Assembly (NCBI RefSeq): GCF_009789075.1
Contig: NZ_WNXQ01000001.1
Span: 372,001 to 436,000, forward strand
DNA from: Pseudooceanicola pacificus
Lineage (GTDB): Bacteria; Pseudomonadota; Alphaproteobacteria; Rhodobacterales; Rhodobacteraceae
Length of the DNA stretch: 64,000 nt
Reading direction: 5' to 3'
In this document: in pieces, positions 9,568-20,232 of the stretch
Layout of the letters: each line of letters opens with the position of its first letter
Numbering within the stretch: position 1 is the first letter of the stretch
Position numbers and translations under genes: made by a program
The notes under the pieces: generated by a model
The model's input: only the letters and a program-made list of their open reading frames with translations
The model's database searches: none
What the model was told of the DNA's origin: nothing

Positions 9568-12101
9568 ACTACATGAGCGACCAAGACGGCAAAAAGACTT
9601 TGGGTGTACGTGGAGGGGGTTCCCGGCCGGGGAACGTGAAGCAGAGCTTCAGCCACGGACGTACCAAGAATGTCGTGGTGGAGACCAAGCGCAAGCGCGT
9701 TGTCGCGCCCAAGCCCGGTGCGGGTTCGGCAGGCGGCAAGGGGTCCGGCTCGGGTGTGAACCTCGGTGATCCGTCGAAACGCCCCGCAGGCATTTCCGAC
9801 GCCGAGATGGAGCGCCGCCTGAAGGCATTGCAGGCCGCGAAGGCCCGCGAGGTCGAAGAGACCGCCCAGCGTGAGCGCGAGGAACGCGAGCGCGAGGAAG
9901 AGCGCCAGCGTCGCCGCGAGGAAGCGGAACAGAAGGAACGCGAGGAGCGCGAGCGCGAAGAAGCCCTCAAGGCCAAGGCCGAAGAGGAAGAGCGCCAGAA
10001 GCGCGAAGCCGAGGAAGCCGCCAAGCGCGCGGCCGCCGCAGCTGCCGCGCCCGCTGCCGAACAGGTCGAAGACCGTGGCCCGCGTGGCGGTGCCGCACCC
10101 TCGGCGCCCCGTGGCGGCAAGCCCGGTGGCGGCGCACCCGACCGCAACGACCGTGACGACCGCGCCGGCCGCGGCAAGGGCCGTGGCGACGATGGCGGCC
10201 GCCGTGCCGGCAAGCTGACCCTGAACCAGGCGCTTTCGGGCGGCGAAGGCGGGCGTCAGAAATCCCTGGCCGCGATGAAGCGGAAACAGGAACGCGCCCG
10301 GCAGAAGGCCATGGGCGGCCCCGTCCAGCGCGAAAAGGTCGTGCGCGACGTGCAGGTCCCCGAGGCGATCACCGTGGGCGAGCTGGCCAACCGTATGGCC
10401 GAGCGTGTCGCCGACGTCGTCAAGGCGCTGATGCAGAACGGCATGATGGTCACGCAGAACCAGACCATCGACGCCGATACCGCGGAACTGATCGTCGAGG
10501 ATTTCGGCCACCACGTCGTGCGTGTTTCGGATGCCGATGTCGAACAGGTGATCGAATCCGCCGACGACAAGCCCGAGGATCTGGTCAACCGTCCGCCGGT
10601 GATCACCGTCATGGGCCATGTCGACCACGGCAAGACCTCGCTGCTGGATGCGATCCGCAACGCCAAGGTCGTGTCGGGCGAGGCCGGGGGCATCACCCAG
10701 CATATCGGCGCCTATCAGGTGCAGACCGAGGGCGGCCAGCTGCTGACCTTCCTCGACACTCCGGGCCACGCCGCCTTTACCTCGATGCGCTCGCGTGGCG
10801 CCCAGGTGACGGACATCGTGGTGCTGGTGGTCGCGGCGGATGACGCCGTGATGCCGCAGACGGTCGAGGCGATCAACCACGCCAAGGCCGCCAAGGTGCC
10901 GATGATCGTGGCGATCAACAAGATCGACAAGCCCGAAGCGAACCCGACCAAGGTGCGCACCGACCTGCTGCAACACGAAGTGGTTGTCGAACAGATGTCG
11001 GGCGACGTGCAGGATGTCGAAGTGTCGGCCCATACCGGCGACGGCCTGGACGACCTGCTGGAAGCCATCGCGCTGCAGGCCGAACTGCTGGAGCTGAAAG
11101 CCAACCCCGATCGCGCCGCGCAGGGTGCGGTGATCGAGGCGCAGCTGGACGTGGGCCGTGGCCCGGTCGCCACCGTTCTGATCCAGAACGGCACGCTGCA
11201 TCAGGGCGACATCTTCGTCGTCGGCGAACAGTACGGCAAGGTCCGCGCGCTGGTGAACGACAAGGGCGACCGCGTCAAGGAAGCCGGTCCCTCGGTTCCG
11301 GTCGAGGTGCTTGGCCTCAACGGCACGCCCGAGGCGGGCGACGTCCTGAACGTCGTCTCGACCGAGGCGCAGGCCCGCGAGATCGCCGAATACCGTGCCC
11401 AGGCCGCCAAGGACAAGCGCGCCGCAGCCGGTGCCGCGACGACCCTGGAACAGCTGATGCAGCGCGCCAAGGAAGACGAGAACGTCACCGAGATGCCGAT
11501 CGTCGTGAAGGCGGATGTGCAGGGCTCGGCCGAGGCAATCGTCCAGGCGATGGAAAAGATCGGCAACGACGAGGTGCGCGTGCGCGTGCTGCACTCGGGT
11601 GTCGGCGCCATCACCGAAAGCGACATCGGCCTGGCCGAGGCGTCGGGCGCGCCGGTCTTCGGCTTCAACGTCCGGGCCAATGCCCCGGCCCGCAACAGCG
11701 CCAATCAGAAGGGCGTGGAAATCCGCTATTACAGCGTGATCTACGATCTGGTGGACGACGTGAAGGCGGCGGCCTCGGGCCTGCTGTCTGCCGAAATCCG
11801 CGAGACCTTCATCGGCTATGCCCAGATCAAGGAGGTCTTCAAGGTCTCCAACGTCGGCAAGGTCGCAGGCTGCCTGGTCACCGAAGGCGTCGCACGCCGC
11901 TCGGCCGGTGTGCGCCTGCTGCGCGACGACGTGGTGATCCACGAGGGCACCCTGAAGACGCTCAAGCGCTTCAAGGACGAAGTCGCCGAAGTGCAGTCGG
12001 GCCAGGAATGCGGCATGGCGTTCGAGAATTACGAAGACATCCGCCCCGGCGATGTCATCGAGATCTTCGAGCGCGAGGAAGTCACCCGCACACTCGCCTG
12101 A
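9564..12101 (+). CDS. infB: Translation initiation factor IF-2
   Basis: GTPase that brings initiator tRNA to the 30S subunit. 845 residues. The N terminus is a long Glu/Arg-rich charged coil (about 75-155) and a Gly/Asp/Arg low-complexity stretch, then the IF2 N-domain. The G domain begins at [19 protein letters not shown] near residue 346, followed by DTPGHAAF and NKID, then the C-terminal tRNA-binding domains. Two starts compete: ATG 9564 overlaps the previous stop, and ATG 9573 gives [11 protein letters not shown], which matches how relatives usually begin. AGGA at 9557 is rather close to the first and far from the second. Confidence 0.98.
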   Translation: MNYMSDQDGKKTLGVRGGGSRPGNVKQSFSHGRTKNVVVETKRKRVVAPKPGAGSAGGKGSGSGVNLGDPSKRPAGISDAEMERRLKALQAAKAREVEETAQREREEREREEERQRRREEAEQKEREEREREEALKAKAEEEERQKREAEEAAKRAAAAAAAPAAEQVEDRGPRGGAAPSAPRGGKPGGGAPDRNDRDDRAGRGKGRGDDGGRRAGKLTLNQALSGGEGGRQKSLAAMKRKQERARQKAMGGPVQREKVVRDVQVPEAITVGELANRMAERVADVVKALMQNGMMVTQNQTIDADTAELIVEDFGHHVVRVSDADVEQVIESADDKPEDLVNRPPVITVMGHVDHGKTSLLDAIRNAKVVSGEAGGITQHIGAYQVQTEGGQLLTFLDTPGHAAFTSMRSRGAQVTDIVVLVVAADDAVMPQTVEAINHAKAAKVPMIVAINKIDKPEANPTKVRTDLLQHEVVVEQMSGDVQDVEVSAHTGDGLDDLLEAIALQAELLELKANPDRAAQGAVIEAQLDVGRGPVATVLIQNGTLHQGDIFVVGEQYGKVRALVNDKGDRVKEAGPSVPVEVLGLNGTPEAGDVLNVVSTEAQAREIAEYRAQAAKDKRAAAGAATTLEQLMQRAKEDENVTEMPIVVKADVQGSAEAIVQAMEKIGNDEVRVRVLHSGVGAITESDIGLAEASGAPVFGFNVRANAPARNSANQKGVEIRYYSVIYDLVDDVKAAASGLLSAEIRETFIGYAQIKEVFKVSNVGKVAGCLVTEGVARRSAGVRLLRDDVVIHEGTLKTLKRFKDEVAEVQSGQECGMAFENYEDIRPGDVIEIFEREEVTRTLA

Positions 12102-12127
12102 CCTCCGTCACCGTCACCAACGTTCAG

Positions 12128-12155
12128 GGACCCGGCCTCCGCGCCGGGTCCTTTT
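12128..12155. terminator. Intrinsic terminator after infB
   Basis: GGACCCGGC-CTCCGC-GCCGGGTCC followed by TTTT: a nine-base-pair GC-rich stem, six-base loop and T-run 27 bases after the infB stop. The convergent EamA gene ends just beyond, so the hairpin may serve both directions, although the T-run faces the plus strand. Confidence 0.88.
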
Positions 12156-12169
12156 CGTTTGCGCAGGTG

Positions 12170-13051
12170 TCAGGCCGTGAGGACCAGCACCACCCCGATG
12201 ACCGATATCGCGATCCCGGCAAAGGCAGCCCGCGACAGCGTCCGGTCGCCGTGGATCGCGCGGTTCAGCACCACGATCATCAAGGGATAGGTCGCCACGA
12301 CGGGCGCCACGGTGGTCACCGGCCCCATCGTCAGCGCGGTGTAGAGGAACAGCAGCGCCAGCCCGTTGCTGATGCCGATGACGCAGAACCACAGCATCCC
12401 GCGCGTGCGGGGCACCGGGGCGCGCACCATCGTGCGGCGCACCAGCAGCAGCATCGAGGCCGAGACGACATAGCTGACGGTCGATGCGGCAAAGGCATTG
12501 GGCCAGTCCGCCAGCCCCAGCTTGACCACGGGCTGTGCCAGCCCCCGGAACAGCGCCGCCGCCAGCGGCAACAGCAGGATCCAGAGCGCCCCGCCCGGGT
12601 GGCTGCGCACCCGGTCCAGCGCCATGATCACCAGCCCGGCGCAGACCGCCAGCACGCCGATCAACTGCGACGGATGCGGGATATCGCCCAGCAACAGGAC
12701 CGCAAAGCCCACGGCAAACAGCGGTGTCAGGTTGCCCAGGGCGCCCGCCAGGTTCGCGCCAAGCCGCAGGTTCCCGGCGAAGTTCAGCAGCGTCACCATC
12801 GCCGGATAGATCACCCCGGCCAGGGCAAAGAGCAGGATCGCCCCGCCATCGGCATTGCCGAGGTCGAGGGTGAAGGGCGCCAGCAGCAGGAAGAAGACGG
12901 CCGAAGACGGCACGCTGATCGAGGCCCCCACCAGCGGCGGCGCGGCGCGCAGACCGAAAGGGGTCAGTACGATGCCCAGGGCAAAGAAGAACGCAGCGAT
13001 GAGCGCCACGATAAGCAGGGAAAGCGCCATCTCGTCCCATCGGCCAGGCAT
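12170..13051 (-). CDS. EamA/DMT-family transporter
   Basis: A 293-residue inner-membrane protein with about ten helices in two EamA repeats, the architecture of drug/metabolite transporters (about 280-300 residues). GDIPHPSQLIGVLAVCAGLVIM and VTTVAPVVATYPLMIVVLNR are typical end-of-repeat helices. Two starts are possible: ATG at 13051, or ATG at 13030 (MALSLLIVALIAAF) with GGGACGAG directly upstream. The second places the first helix at the N terminus. An 8-bp tandem repeat lies about 60-120 bases upstream. Substrate unknown. Confidence 0.86.
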   Translation of the reverse strand: MPGRWDEMALSLLIVALIAAFFFALGIVLTPFGLRAAPPLVGASISVPSSAVFFLLLAPFTLDLGNADGGAILLFALAGVIYPAMVTLLNFAGNLRLGANLAGALGNLTPLFAVGFAVLLLGDIPHPSQLIGVLAVCAGLVIMALDRVRSHPGGALWILLLPLAAALFRGLAQPVVKLGLADWPNAFAASTVSYVVSASMLLLVRRTMVRAPVPRTRGMLWFCVIGISNGLALLFLYTALTMGPVTTVAPVVATYPLMIVVLNRAIHGDRTLSRAAFAGIAISVIGVVLVLTA

Positions 13052-13112
13052 TCAGGTCCGGCGATATTATCCGCGCGCCCGGCAGGCGCCAGCCCTCGCC
13101 ACATATGTGACG

Positions 13113-13156
13113 GGGCTACAGGGCTACAGGGCTACAGGGCTACAGGGCTACAGGGC
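13113..13156. repeat. 8-bp tandem repeat (GGGCTACA)5.5
   Basis: Five exact head-to-tail copies of GGGCTACA (13113-13152) plus a partial sixth. It lies about 60-120 bases upstream of the EamA transporter start on the minus strand, between that gene and the terminator of the next small gene. Perfect short-unit repeats are prone to slippage, so copy number may vary between strains. Confidence 0.9.
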
Positions 13157-13162
13157 CGCATA

Positions 13163-13193
13163 ACGAAAAACGGCCCGCCGAAACAAGGCCGTT
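13163..13193 (-). terminator. Intrinsic terminator of the 46-residue gene
   Basis: Read on the minus strand: AACGGCC, an 11-base loop, GGCCGTT, then TTTCG, giving a T5 run (AAAAA at 13166-13170 on the plus strand). It lies 90 bases downstream of the small gene ending at 13282 and faces the right way for it. Confidence 0.7.
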
Positions 13194-13281
13194 TCCGTAT
13201 TCCGTTGAGTGTCGGAATGCGCCCTTCGCGCCCCATCCGACGCTGTGGTCACATCACGTTTCGCGCCCCGGGGGGCGCCGA

Positions 13282-13422
13282 TCAGGCGGCGGCTGCCTGG
13301 CTGACCGGAGTGCCGACAAAAATCCTGTCGCCAACACGTACCTCGACCCGGCCGTCCGACAGAGTCCTGACGAACATGCCCTGAACCGAGACACAGCTTC
13401 CCATTGTGATAGTCCGATGCAT
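13282..13422 (-). CDS. 46-residue conserved-looking small protein
   Basis: Encodes MHRTITMGSCVSVQGMFVRT... followed by GRVEVRVGDRIFVGTPV and an alanine-rich end. A strong GGAGGG site lies 6-7 bases before the ATG, a promoter with a palindrome lies just upstream, and a T5 terminator lies downstream, so this is a complete transcription unit. The alternating hydrophobic pattern suggests a small beta-rich (SH3/S1-like) fold; there is no membrane segment or signal peptide. I do not recognise the family and assign no function. Confidence 0.68.
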   Translation of the reverse strand: MHRTITMGSCVSVQGMFVRTLSDGRVEVRVGDRIFVGTPVSQAAAA

Positions 13423-13454
13423 TTCAATCCCTCCCCAGAGAATTGGTGCGTCCG

Positions 13455-13486
13455 GTTATACAACCAATCGGTTAACCGATCACTTA
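13455..13486 (-). promoter_or_regulatory. Promoter with palindromic operator for the 46-residue gene
   Basis: On the minus strand a TATAAC -10 box (13455-13460) is preceded, 17 bases upstream, by GTGATC, a poor -35. The spacer is filled by the perfect 14-base palindrome ATCGGTTAACCGAT (13467-13480), which overlaps an AACC-N4-GGTT dyad (13463-13474). A palindrome between the -35 and -10 boxes is a classical repressor site. Transcription would begin about 25 bases before the start codon. Confidence 0.55.
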
Positions 13487-13604
13487 AATTTTCGATCCAA
13501 TCTGCCAAAAGAGTGTGAGTTATGTGACAAATTTCGCCTAAATGTTGATCAACCCGCCCGAAATCCACAAAATCCGCCGCGATTCACAAAAATGCCGCAT
13601 TGCG

Positions 13605-14003
13605 TCATAGCCAATCGCGGAGAATCGGAATCAGCGGCAGGTCGGCGGGCGGCATGGGGTAATCGCGCATGTCGCGGGGGCGGACCCACTTCAGAACCTG
13701 CCCTTCGCGCGCCTGCGGCGTGCCCTCCCACTTGCGGCAGGCAAAGAGCGGCATCAGCAGGTGGAACGAGTCATAACCGTGCGAGGCAAAGGTCAGCGGC
13801 GCCAGGCAGGACTGCCAGGTGTCGATGCCCAGTTCCTCTTTCAGCTCGCGGATCAGGGCGGCCTCGGGCGTTTCGCCCGGTTCGACCTTGCCGCCGGGGA
13901 ATTCCCAAAGGCCCGCCAGCGACTTGCCCTCGGGTCTCTGGGCCAGCAGCACGCGCCCGTCGATGTCGATCAGCGCGACCGCCGAAACCAGGACGACCCT
14001 CAT
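13605..14003 (-). CDS. mutT: NUDIX hydrolase, MutT type
   Basis: Sanitises the nucleotide pool by hydrolysing oxidised dGTP (8-oxo-dGTP) to the monophosphate. The 132-residue product carries a full Nudix box from GGKVEPGETPEAAL to IRELKEELGI, with the REL-x-EE core needed for magnesium binding. Length and the N-terminal VSAVALIDIDGRVLLAQRP match the MutT branch. Its start overlaps the argJ stop by one base (TGATG), so it is translationally coupled and last in the parvulin-argJ-mutT operon. Confidence 0.9.
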   Translation of the reverse strand: MRVVLVSAVALIDIDGRVLLAQRPEGKSLAGLWEFPGGKVEPGETPEAALIRELKEELGIDTWQSCLAPLTFASHGYDSFHLLMPLFACRKWEGTPQAREGQVLKWVRPRDMRDYPMPPADLPLIPILRDWL

Positions 14004-15232
14004 CAGGAGCGATAATCCGCGTTGATGTCGATGTAGCCGTGGGTCAGGTCGCAGGTCCATACGGTGGCGGCCCCGCCGCCCATGCCCAGATCGACCTTTA
14101 TCGACAGCTCCTGCCCCTTCATGTGGGCGGCGCCGTCGGCCTCCTTGTAGTCGGCCGAGGCCCAGCCCTTGTCGGCCACCAGCACGTCGCCGAACCAGAT
14201 CGAGATCAGGTCGCGGTCGGCCGGGGCGCCGGATTTGCCGATCGCCATGACGATGCGGCCCCAGTTCGGATCCTCGCCCGCGATGGCGGTCTTGACCAGC
14301 GGAGAGTTGGCGATGGCCATCGCATGGGTCCGCGCATCGGCGTCCGAGGGCGCGCCGCTGACGTGGATTTCCACAAATTTCGTCGCGCCTTCGCCGTCCT
14401 TCACCACCTGGTGGGCGAGGTCCAGCATCACGCCGCGCAAAGCCTCGATGAAGGCGGTGTTGCCTTCCGTCACCCGCACGCCCGAAGCGCCGGTCGCCGC
14501 CATCAGCAGAGTGTCCGAGGTCGAGGTGTCGCTGTCCACGGTGATGCAGTTGAAGGTCAGATCCGACAGGGTCGACACCATGTCCTGCAGCACCGGGCGT
14601 TCCACCGCGGCGTCGGTGAAGATGTAGACCAGCATCGTCGCCATGTCGGGCGCGATCATGCCCGAGCCCTTGGCGATGCCCGCGATCCTGACCACCTGGC
14701 CGTCGATCATGACTTCGGCCGAGGCCCCCTTGGGGAAGGTGTCGGTGGTCATGATGGCCTTGGCGGCTTCTTCGATCTTGCCTTCGTCCAGCACGGCAGC
14801 CAGATCGCCCAGCTTGGCGGTGATCCGCTCGGCGGGCAGCTTTTCCCCGATCACCCCGGTCGAGGAGGAAAAGACGCGATCCTCGGGCAGCCCCAGGACC
14901 GCGGCGGCGGCGGAGGTCACGGCGCGAGTCGCCTCGATCCCGTTGCGCCCGGTAAAGGCGTTGGCATTGCCCGAGTTCACCACGATGGCGGCACCGGCAT
15001 CGCCGTCGCCGCCGATCTTGGCCTGGCAATCCAGCACCGGGGCAGACCGGGTGCTGGATTTGGTAAAGACCCCGGCCATCGTCGTGCCGGGGGCCAGGCG
15101 GGCCAGCATCACGTCGGTTCGCCCGGCATATCGCACCCCCGCCGCAACGGTGGCGAAGGATGCGCCGCGGATCACCGGTAGCGCCGGAAACGCCGCGGGG
15201 GCGAGGGGAGAGACGGGATACTTGCCAGCCAT
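14003..15232 (-). CDS. argJ: Bifunctional glutamate N-acetyltransferase / amino-acid acetyltransferase
   Basis: Ornithine acetyltransferase of the cyclic arginine pathway: moves the acetyl group from N-acetylornithine to glutamate. 409 residues, the family length. The self-cleavage site and nucleophile are visible at Ala198-Thr199 in KGSGMIAPDMATMLVYIFTD, along with NSGNANAFTG and the C-terminal DLTHGYIDINADYRS. The precursor splits at this Thr into alpha and beta chains. It starts 5 bases after the parvulin stop and overlaps mutT by one base. Confidence 0.96.
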   Translation of the reverse strand: MAGKYPVSPLAPAAFPALPVIRGASFATVAAGVRYAGRTDVMLARLAPGTTMAGVFTKSSTRSAPVLDCQAKIGGDGDAGAAIVVNSGNANAFTGRNGIEATRAVTSAAAAVLGLPEDRVFSSSTGVIGEKLPAERITAKLGDLAAVLDEGKIEEAAKAIMTTDTFPKGASAEVMIDGQVVRIAGIAKGSGMIAPDMATMLVYIFTDAAVERPVLQDMVSTLSDLTFNCITVDSDTSTSDTLLMAATGASGVRVTEGNTAFIEALRGVMLDLAHQVVKDGEGATKFVEIHVSGAPSDADARTHAMAIANSPLVKTAIAGEDPNWGRIVMAIGKSGAPADRDLISIWFGDVLVADKGWASADYKEADGAAHMKGQELSIKVDLGMGGGAATVWTCDLTHGYIDINADYRS

Positions 15233-15237
15233 GAACC

Positions 15238-16143
15238 TTACTCCAGAAGGTCGGAATTCGTCAGCAGTGTCGGGTCGACGCCCTTGGCACCGCTGCGGTC
15301 GATTTCGGCCTTTTGGGTCAGTTCGTCAATATGCGCTTCGACGGCGACACGCTGGAGTTCGTTGACGATCTCGTCGCGGACCTCTTCCAGCTTGGGCGCC
15401 GACTTCTCGCGGGTCTCGTTCAGCATGATGACATGCCAGCCGAACTGCGTCTTGACCGGGGTGGCGGAATGGGCGCCCGGCTCCATCTCGGCCACGGCGG
15501 TTTCGAATTCGGGCACCATCATGCCCTTGCCGAACCAGCCCAGATCGCCGCCGTTGGGACCCGAGGGACCGGTGGAATGCTCTTTCGCCAGCTCGGCGAA
15601 ATCGGCGCCGTTGTCCAGCTCCTCGATCAGCTTCTTGGCCTCGTCCTCGGTCTCGACCAGGATATGGGCCGCGCGATACTCGACCTCGGGCTCGGCGCTG
15701 GAATATTTCTCGGAATAGGCGGCCTCGATCTCGTCCTCGGTCACGGCGCCGGCCAGGAAGTCATCGACCGCCTCGCCCGCGATGAGGGCACGGCGCTCGT
15801 TTTCGAGCGTCAGGTCGACCCGCTTGGGCACCTCGCCCTGGAACGACTTTTCAAGCACCGCCTGCTGCACCAGCTGGTCGAGGATACCCTGGAACAGAAC
15901 GTCGGGCGGCAGCTGGTTGTATTGCTGCGGCAGGCCCAGGCGGACCAGGATCATGTGGCCCAGGGTGATGTCGGTGCCGTCCACGGTCGCCACGACGGTC
16001 GAGGCATCGGCCGGGGTGGCGGCGGTTTCCACCTGGCTCTCGGTCGCCGCGGTGCCCGTGTCGCTGCTCTGGGCCAGAGCGGGCAGAGGCAGCGCCAGGG
16101 CCAGGGCAACGAGTCCGGGACGAAGCGGGGTGAGATATGACAT
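15238..16143 (-). CDS. Periplasmic parvulin-type peptidyl-prolyl isomerase
   Basis: A 301-residue exported foldase of the PpiC/SurA type. Residues 1-24 form a signal peptide ending LPALA, followed by a Thr/Ala-rich linker, an N-terminal helical chaperone segment, and a parvulin domain (about residues 148-250: YRAAHILVETEDEAKKLIEE, GGDLGWFGKGMMVPEFE, TQFGWHVI). The start was set at MSYLTPLRPG because AGGAAGGA sits just upstream and the signal peptide begins there. First gene of an operon with argJ and mutT, divergent from secA; proximity to secA fits an export role. Confidence 0.92.
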   Translation of the reverse strand: MSYLTPLRPGLVALALALPLPALAQSSDTGTAATESQVETAATPADASTVVATVDGTDITLGHMILVRLGLPQQYNQLPPDVLFQGILDQLVQQAVLEKSFQGEVPKRVDLTLENERRALIAGEAVDDFLAGAVTEDEIEAAYSEKYSSAEPEVEYRAAHILVETEDEAKKLIEELDNGADFAELAKEHSTGPSGPNGGDLGWFGKGMMVPEFETAVAEMEPGAHSATPVKTQFGWHVIMLNETREKSAPKLEEVRDEIVNELQRVAVEAHIDELTQKAEIDRSGAKGVDPTLLTNSDLLE

Positions 16144-16192
16144 AAGCGGTCCTTCCTTCAACCGTGCGCGGGAATGCCCCATTGGCACGGCG

Positions 16193-16220
16193 TTGACACT
16201 ATCGGGTCACCCCCTTACAT
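16193..16220 (+). promoter_or_regulatory. Candidate sigma-70 promoter for secA
   Basis: A perfect TTGACA (16193-16198) is followed after 16 bases by TTACAT (16215-16220). It lies in the divergent parvulin/secA gap about 110 bases before the secA start. The -10 box is only a partial match. Confidence 0.45.
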
Positions 16221-16332
16221 CGCCTTATGTTAAAGGCGTAGGGGGCCATTCCGGCCCGTTCTATGGGTGGCGGCACGGCCAGACAACCCCGCGCATTCGC
16301 ACGAAACCGTCAATGACCGGAACGGACGCACC

Positions 16333-19050
<2,718 letters not shown>

Positions 19051-19060
19051 CGACCGCGCG

Positions 19061-19088
19061 GGGAAAGCGGCCCGGCCGCTTTCCCTTT
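19061..19088 (+). terminator. Intrinsic terminator after secA
   Basis: GGGAAAGCGG-CCCGG-CCGCTTTCCC followed by TTTG, a ten-base-pair stem 10 bases after the secA stop. The T-run is short, but the stem is strong. Confidence 0.75.
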
Positions 19089-19197
19089 GCAAACAGACGC
19101 ATAGTCGCCCCAATGAGTCCGCCCGCCGGACACAAACAGGCCAAACTTTGCTGACATCTTCCTTCTTCGTCGGCGCAAGACCGGGAAAGAGGGTAGA

Positions 19198-20211
19198 ATG
19201 ATCATCATCCGCAAGATCGCTTTGGCGACCGCTGTCGTCAGCACCGCTGTTGCCGTCGGGTTCCTGATGCAGCGCGATGCTGACCGATCCGCGCCGCTGC
19301 AATCCGCCACCCCGGTCGAGGAAACCGTGCTGTCGCTCGACACCGGCGGCGACGGCGCCGATCTGGACCTGCAGGACATCATCCTGACCTCGGCCAGCGA
19401 TCCCGGCCCCCTGGCCGGCAAGGGCCGCGCCGTGGCCGCGCCGACCGTGGCGCCCCGGATGACCCATCCTTCGGCCGAACGCAGCGACACCGCCCCGGCC
19501 CCGATCGAGGCTCCGGACGTATCCCGCGCCGACTGCCCCGTCACGATGGAGGCCGTCACCCGCCCCGGCGCGATGGTCCGGCTTGACCTGCACGCGCCCT
19601 GCCAGCCGCTGGACCGCGTGACCTTTCACCACGAGGGCATGACCTTCACCGAGGTGCTGGATGCCAACGGCGCGATCCGCGTCGACGTGCCCGCGCTGCA
19701 GGTCGATGCGGTCTTCATCGCCGCCCTGCCGAACGGCGAGGGCGCGATCACCGCGGCCGAGGTGCCGGCCCTGAAATTCCTGGATCGCGCGGTGCTGCAA
19801 TGGTCCGGCATCGGCGGGTTCGAAATGCACGCGTTGGAATATGGCGCCGATTTCAACACCGACGGGCACATCTGGTCCGGCCACACCGCCAGCCCCGGCG
19901 CCGCCGAACGCGGGCGCGGCGGCTTCCTGACCCTGCTGGGCGACGATGCGCTGCTGACCAGCAATCTGGCGCAGGTCTACACCTACCCGAGTGCCACCGC
20001 CCGCGCCGCAGGCGAGGTGGACCTGTCGATCGAGGTCGAGGTCACCCGCACGAACTGCACCGATGTGCTGAAGGCGACCAGCCTGCAGACCAGCCCCACC
20101 GGCAAGATCGTCAAGCAGGCGATGCAGGTGCCCATGCCGGGCTGCGATGCAGTGGGCGATTTTCTGGTGTTGAATAATCCCGCAAATGATCTGAAACTCG
20201 CCAGCAACTGA
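19198..20211 (+). CDS. Exported/membrane-anchored protein of unknown function downstream of secA
   Basis: 337 residues. The N terminus (IIIRKIALATAVVSTAVAVGFLM) is an uncleaved anchor or signal peptide with a basic start. A low-complexity linker runs to about residue 100. The rest is a periplasmic, beta-rich domain with cysteines near residues 114, 136, 284 and 316 that could form disulfides. Relatives in Rhodobacterales are often labelled translocase because of the secA neighbourhood, but I see no translocase motif. The ATG follows AGAGGG. It and the next gene share a frame and are separated by only 21 bases, so they form one unit. Confidence 0.72.
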   Translation: MIIIRKIALATAVVSTAVAVGFLMQRDADRSAPLQSATPVEETVLSLDTGGDGADLDLQDIILTSASDPGPLAGKGRAVAAPTVAPRMTHPSAERSDTAPAPIEAPDVSRADCPVTMEAVTRPGAMVRLDLHAPCQPLDRVTFHHEGMTFTEVLDANGAIRVDVPALQVDAVFIAALPNGEGAITAAEVPALKFLDRAVLQWSGIGGFEMHALEYGADFNTDGHIWSGHTASPGAAERGRGGFLTLLGDDALLTSNLAQVYTYPSATARAAGEVDLSIEVEVTRTNCTDVLKATSLQTSPTGKIVKQAMQVPMPGCDAVGDFLVLNNPANDLKLASN

Positions 20212-20232
20212 GGCGAGCTTCGGACCAAATCT

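Noticed and set aside
13113-13156. Tandem repeat considered as a CRISPR array
   Set aside because: Units are 8 bases and directly joined, with no spacers and no cas genes.
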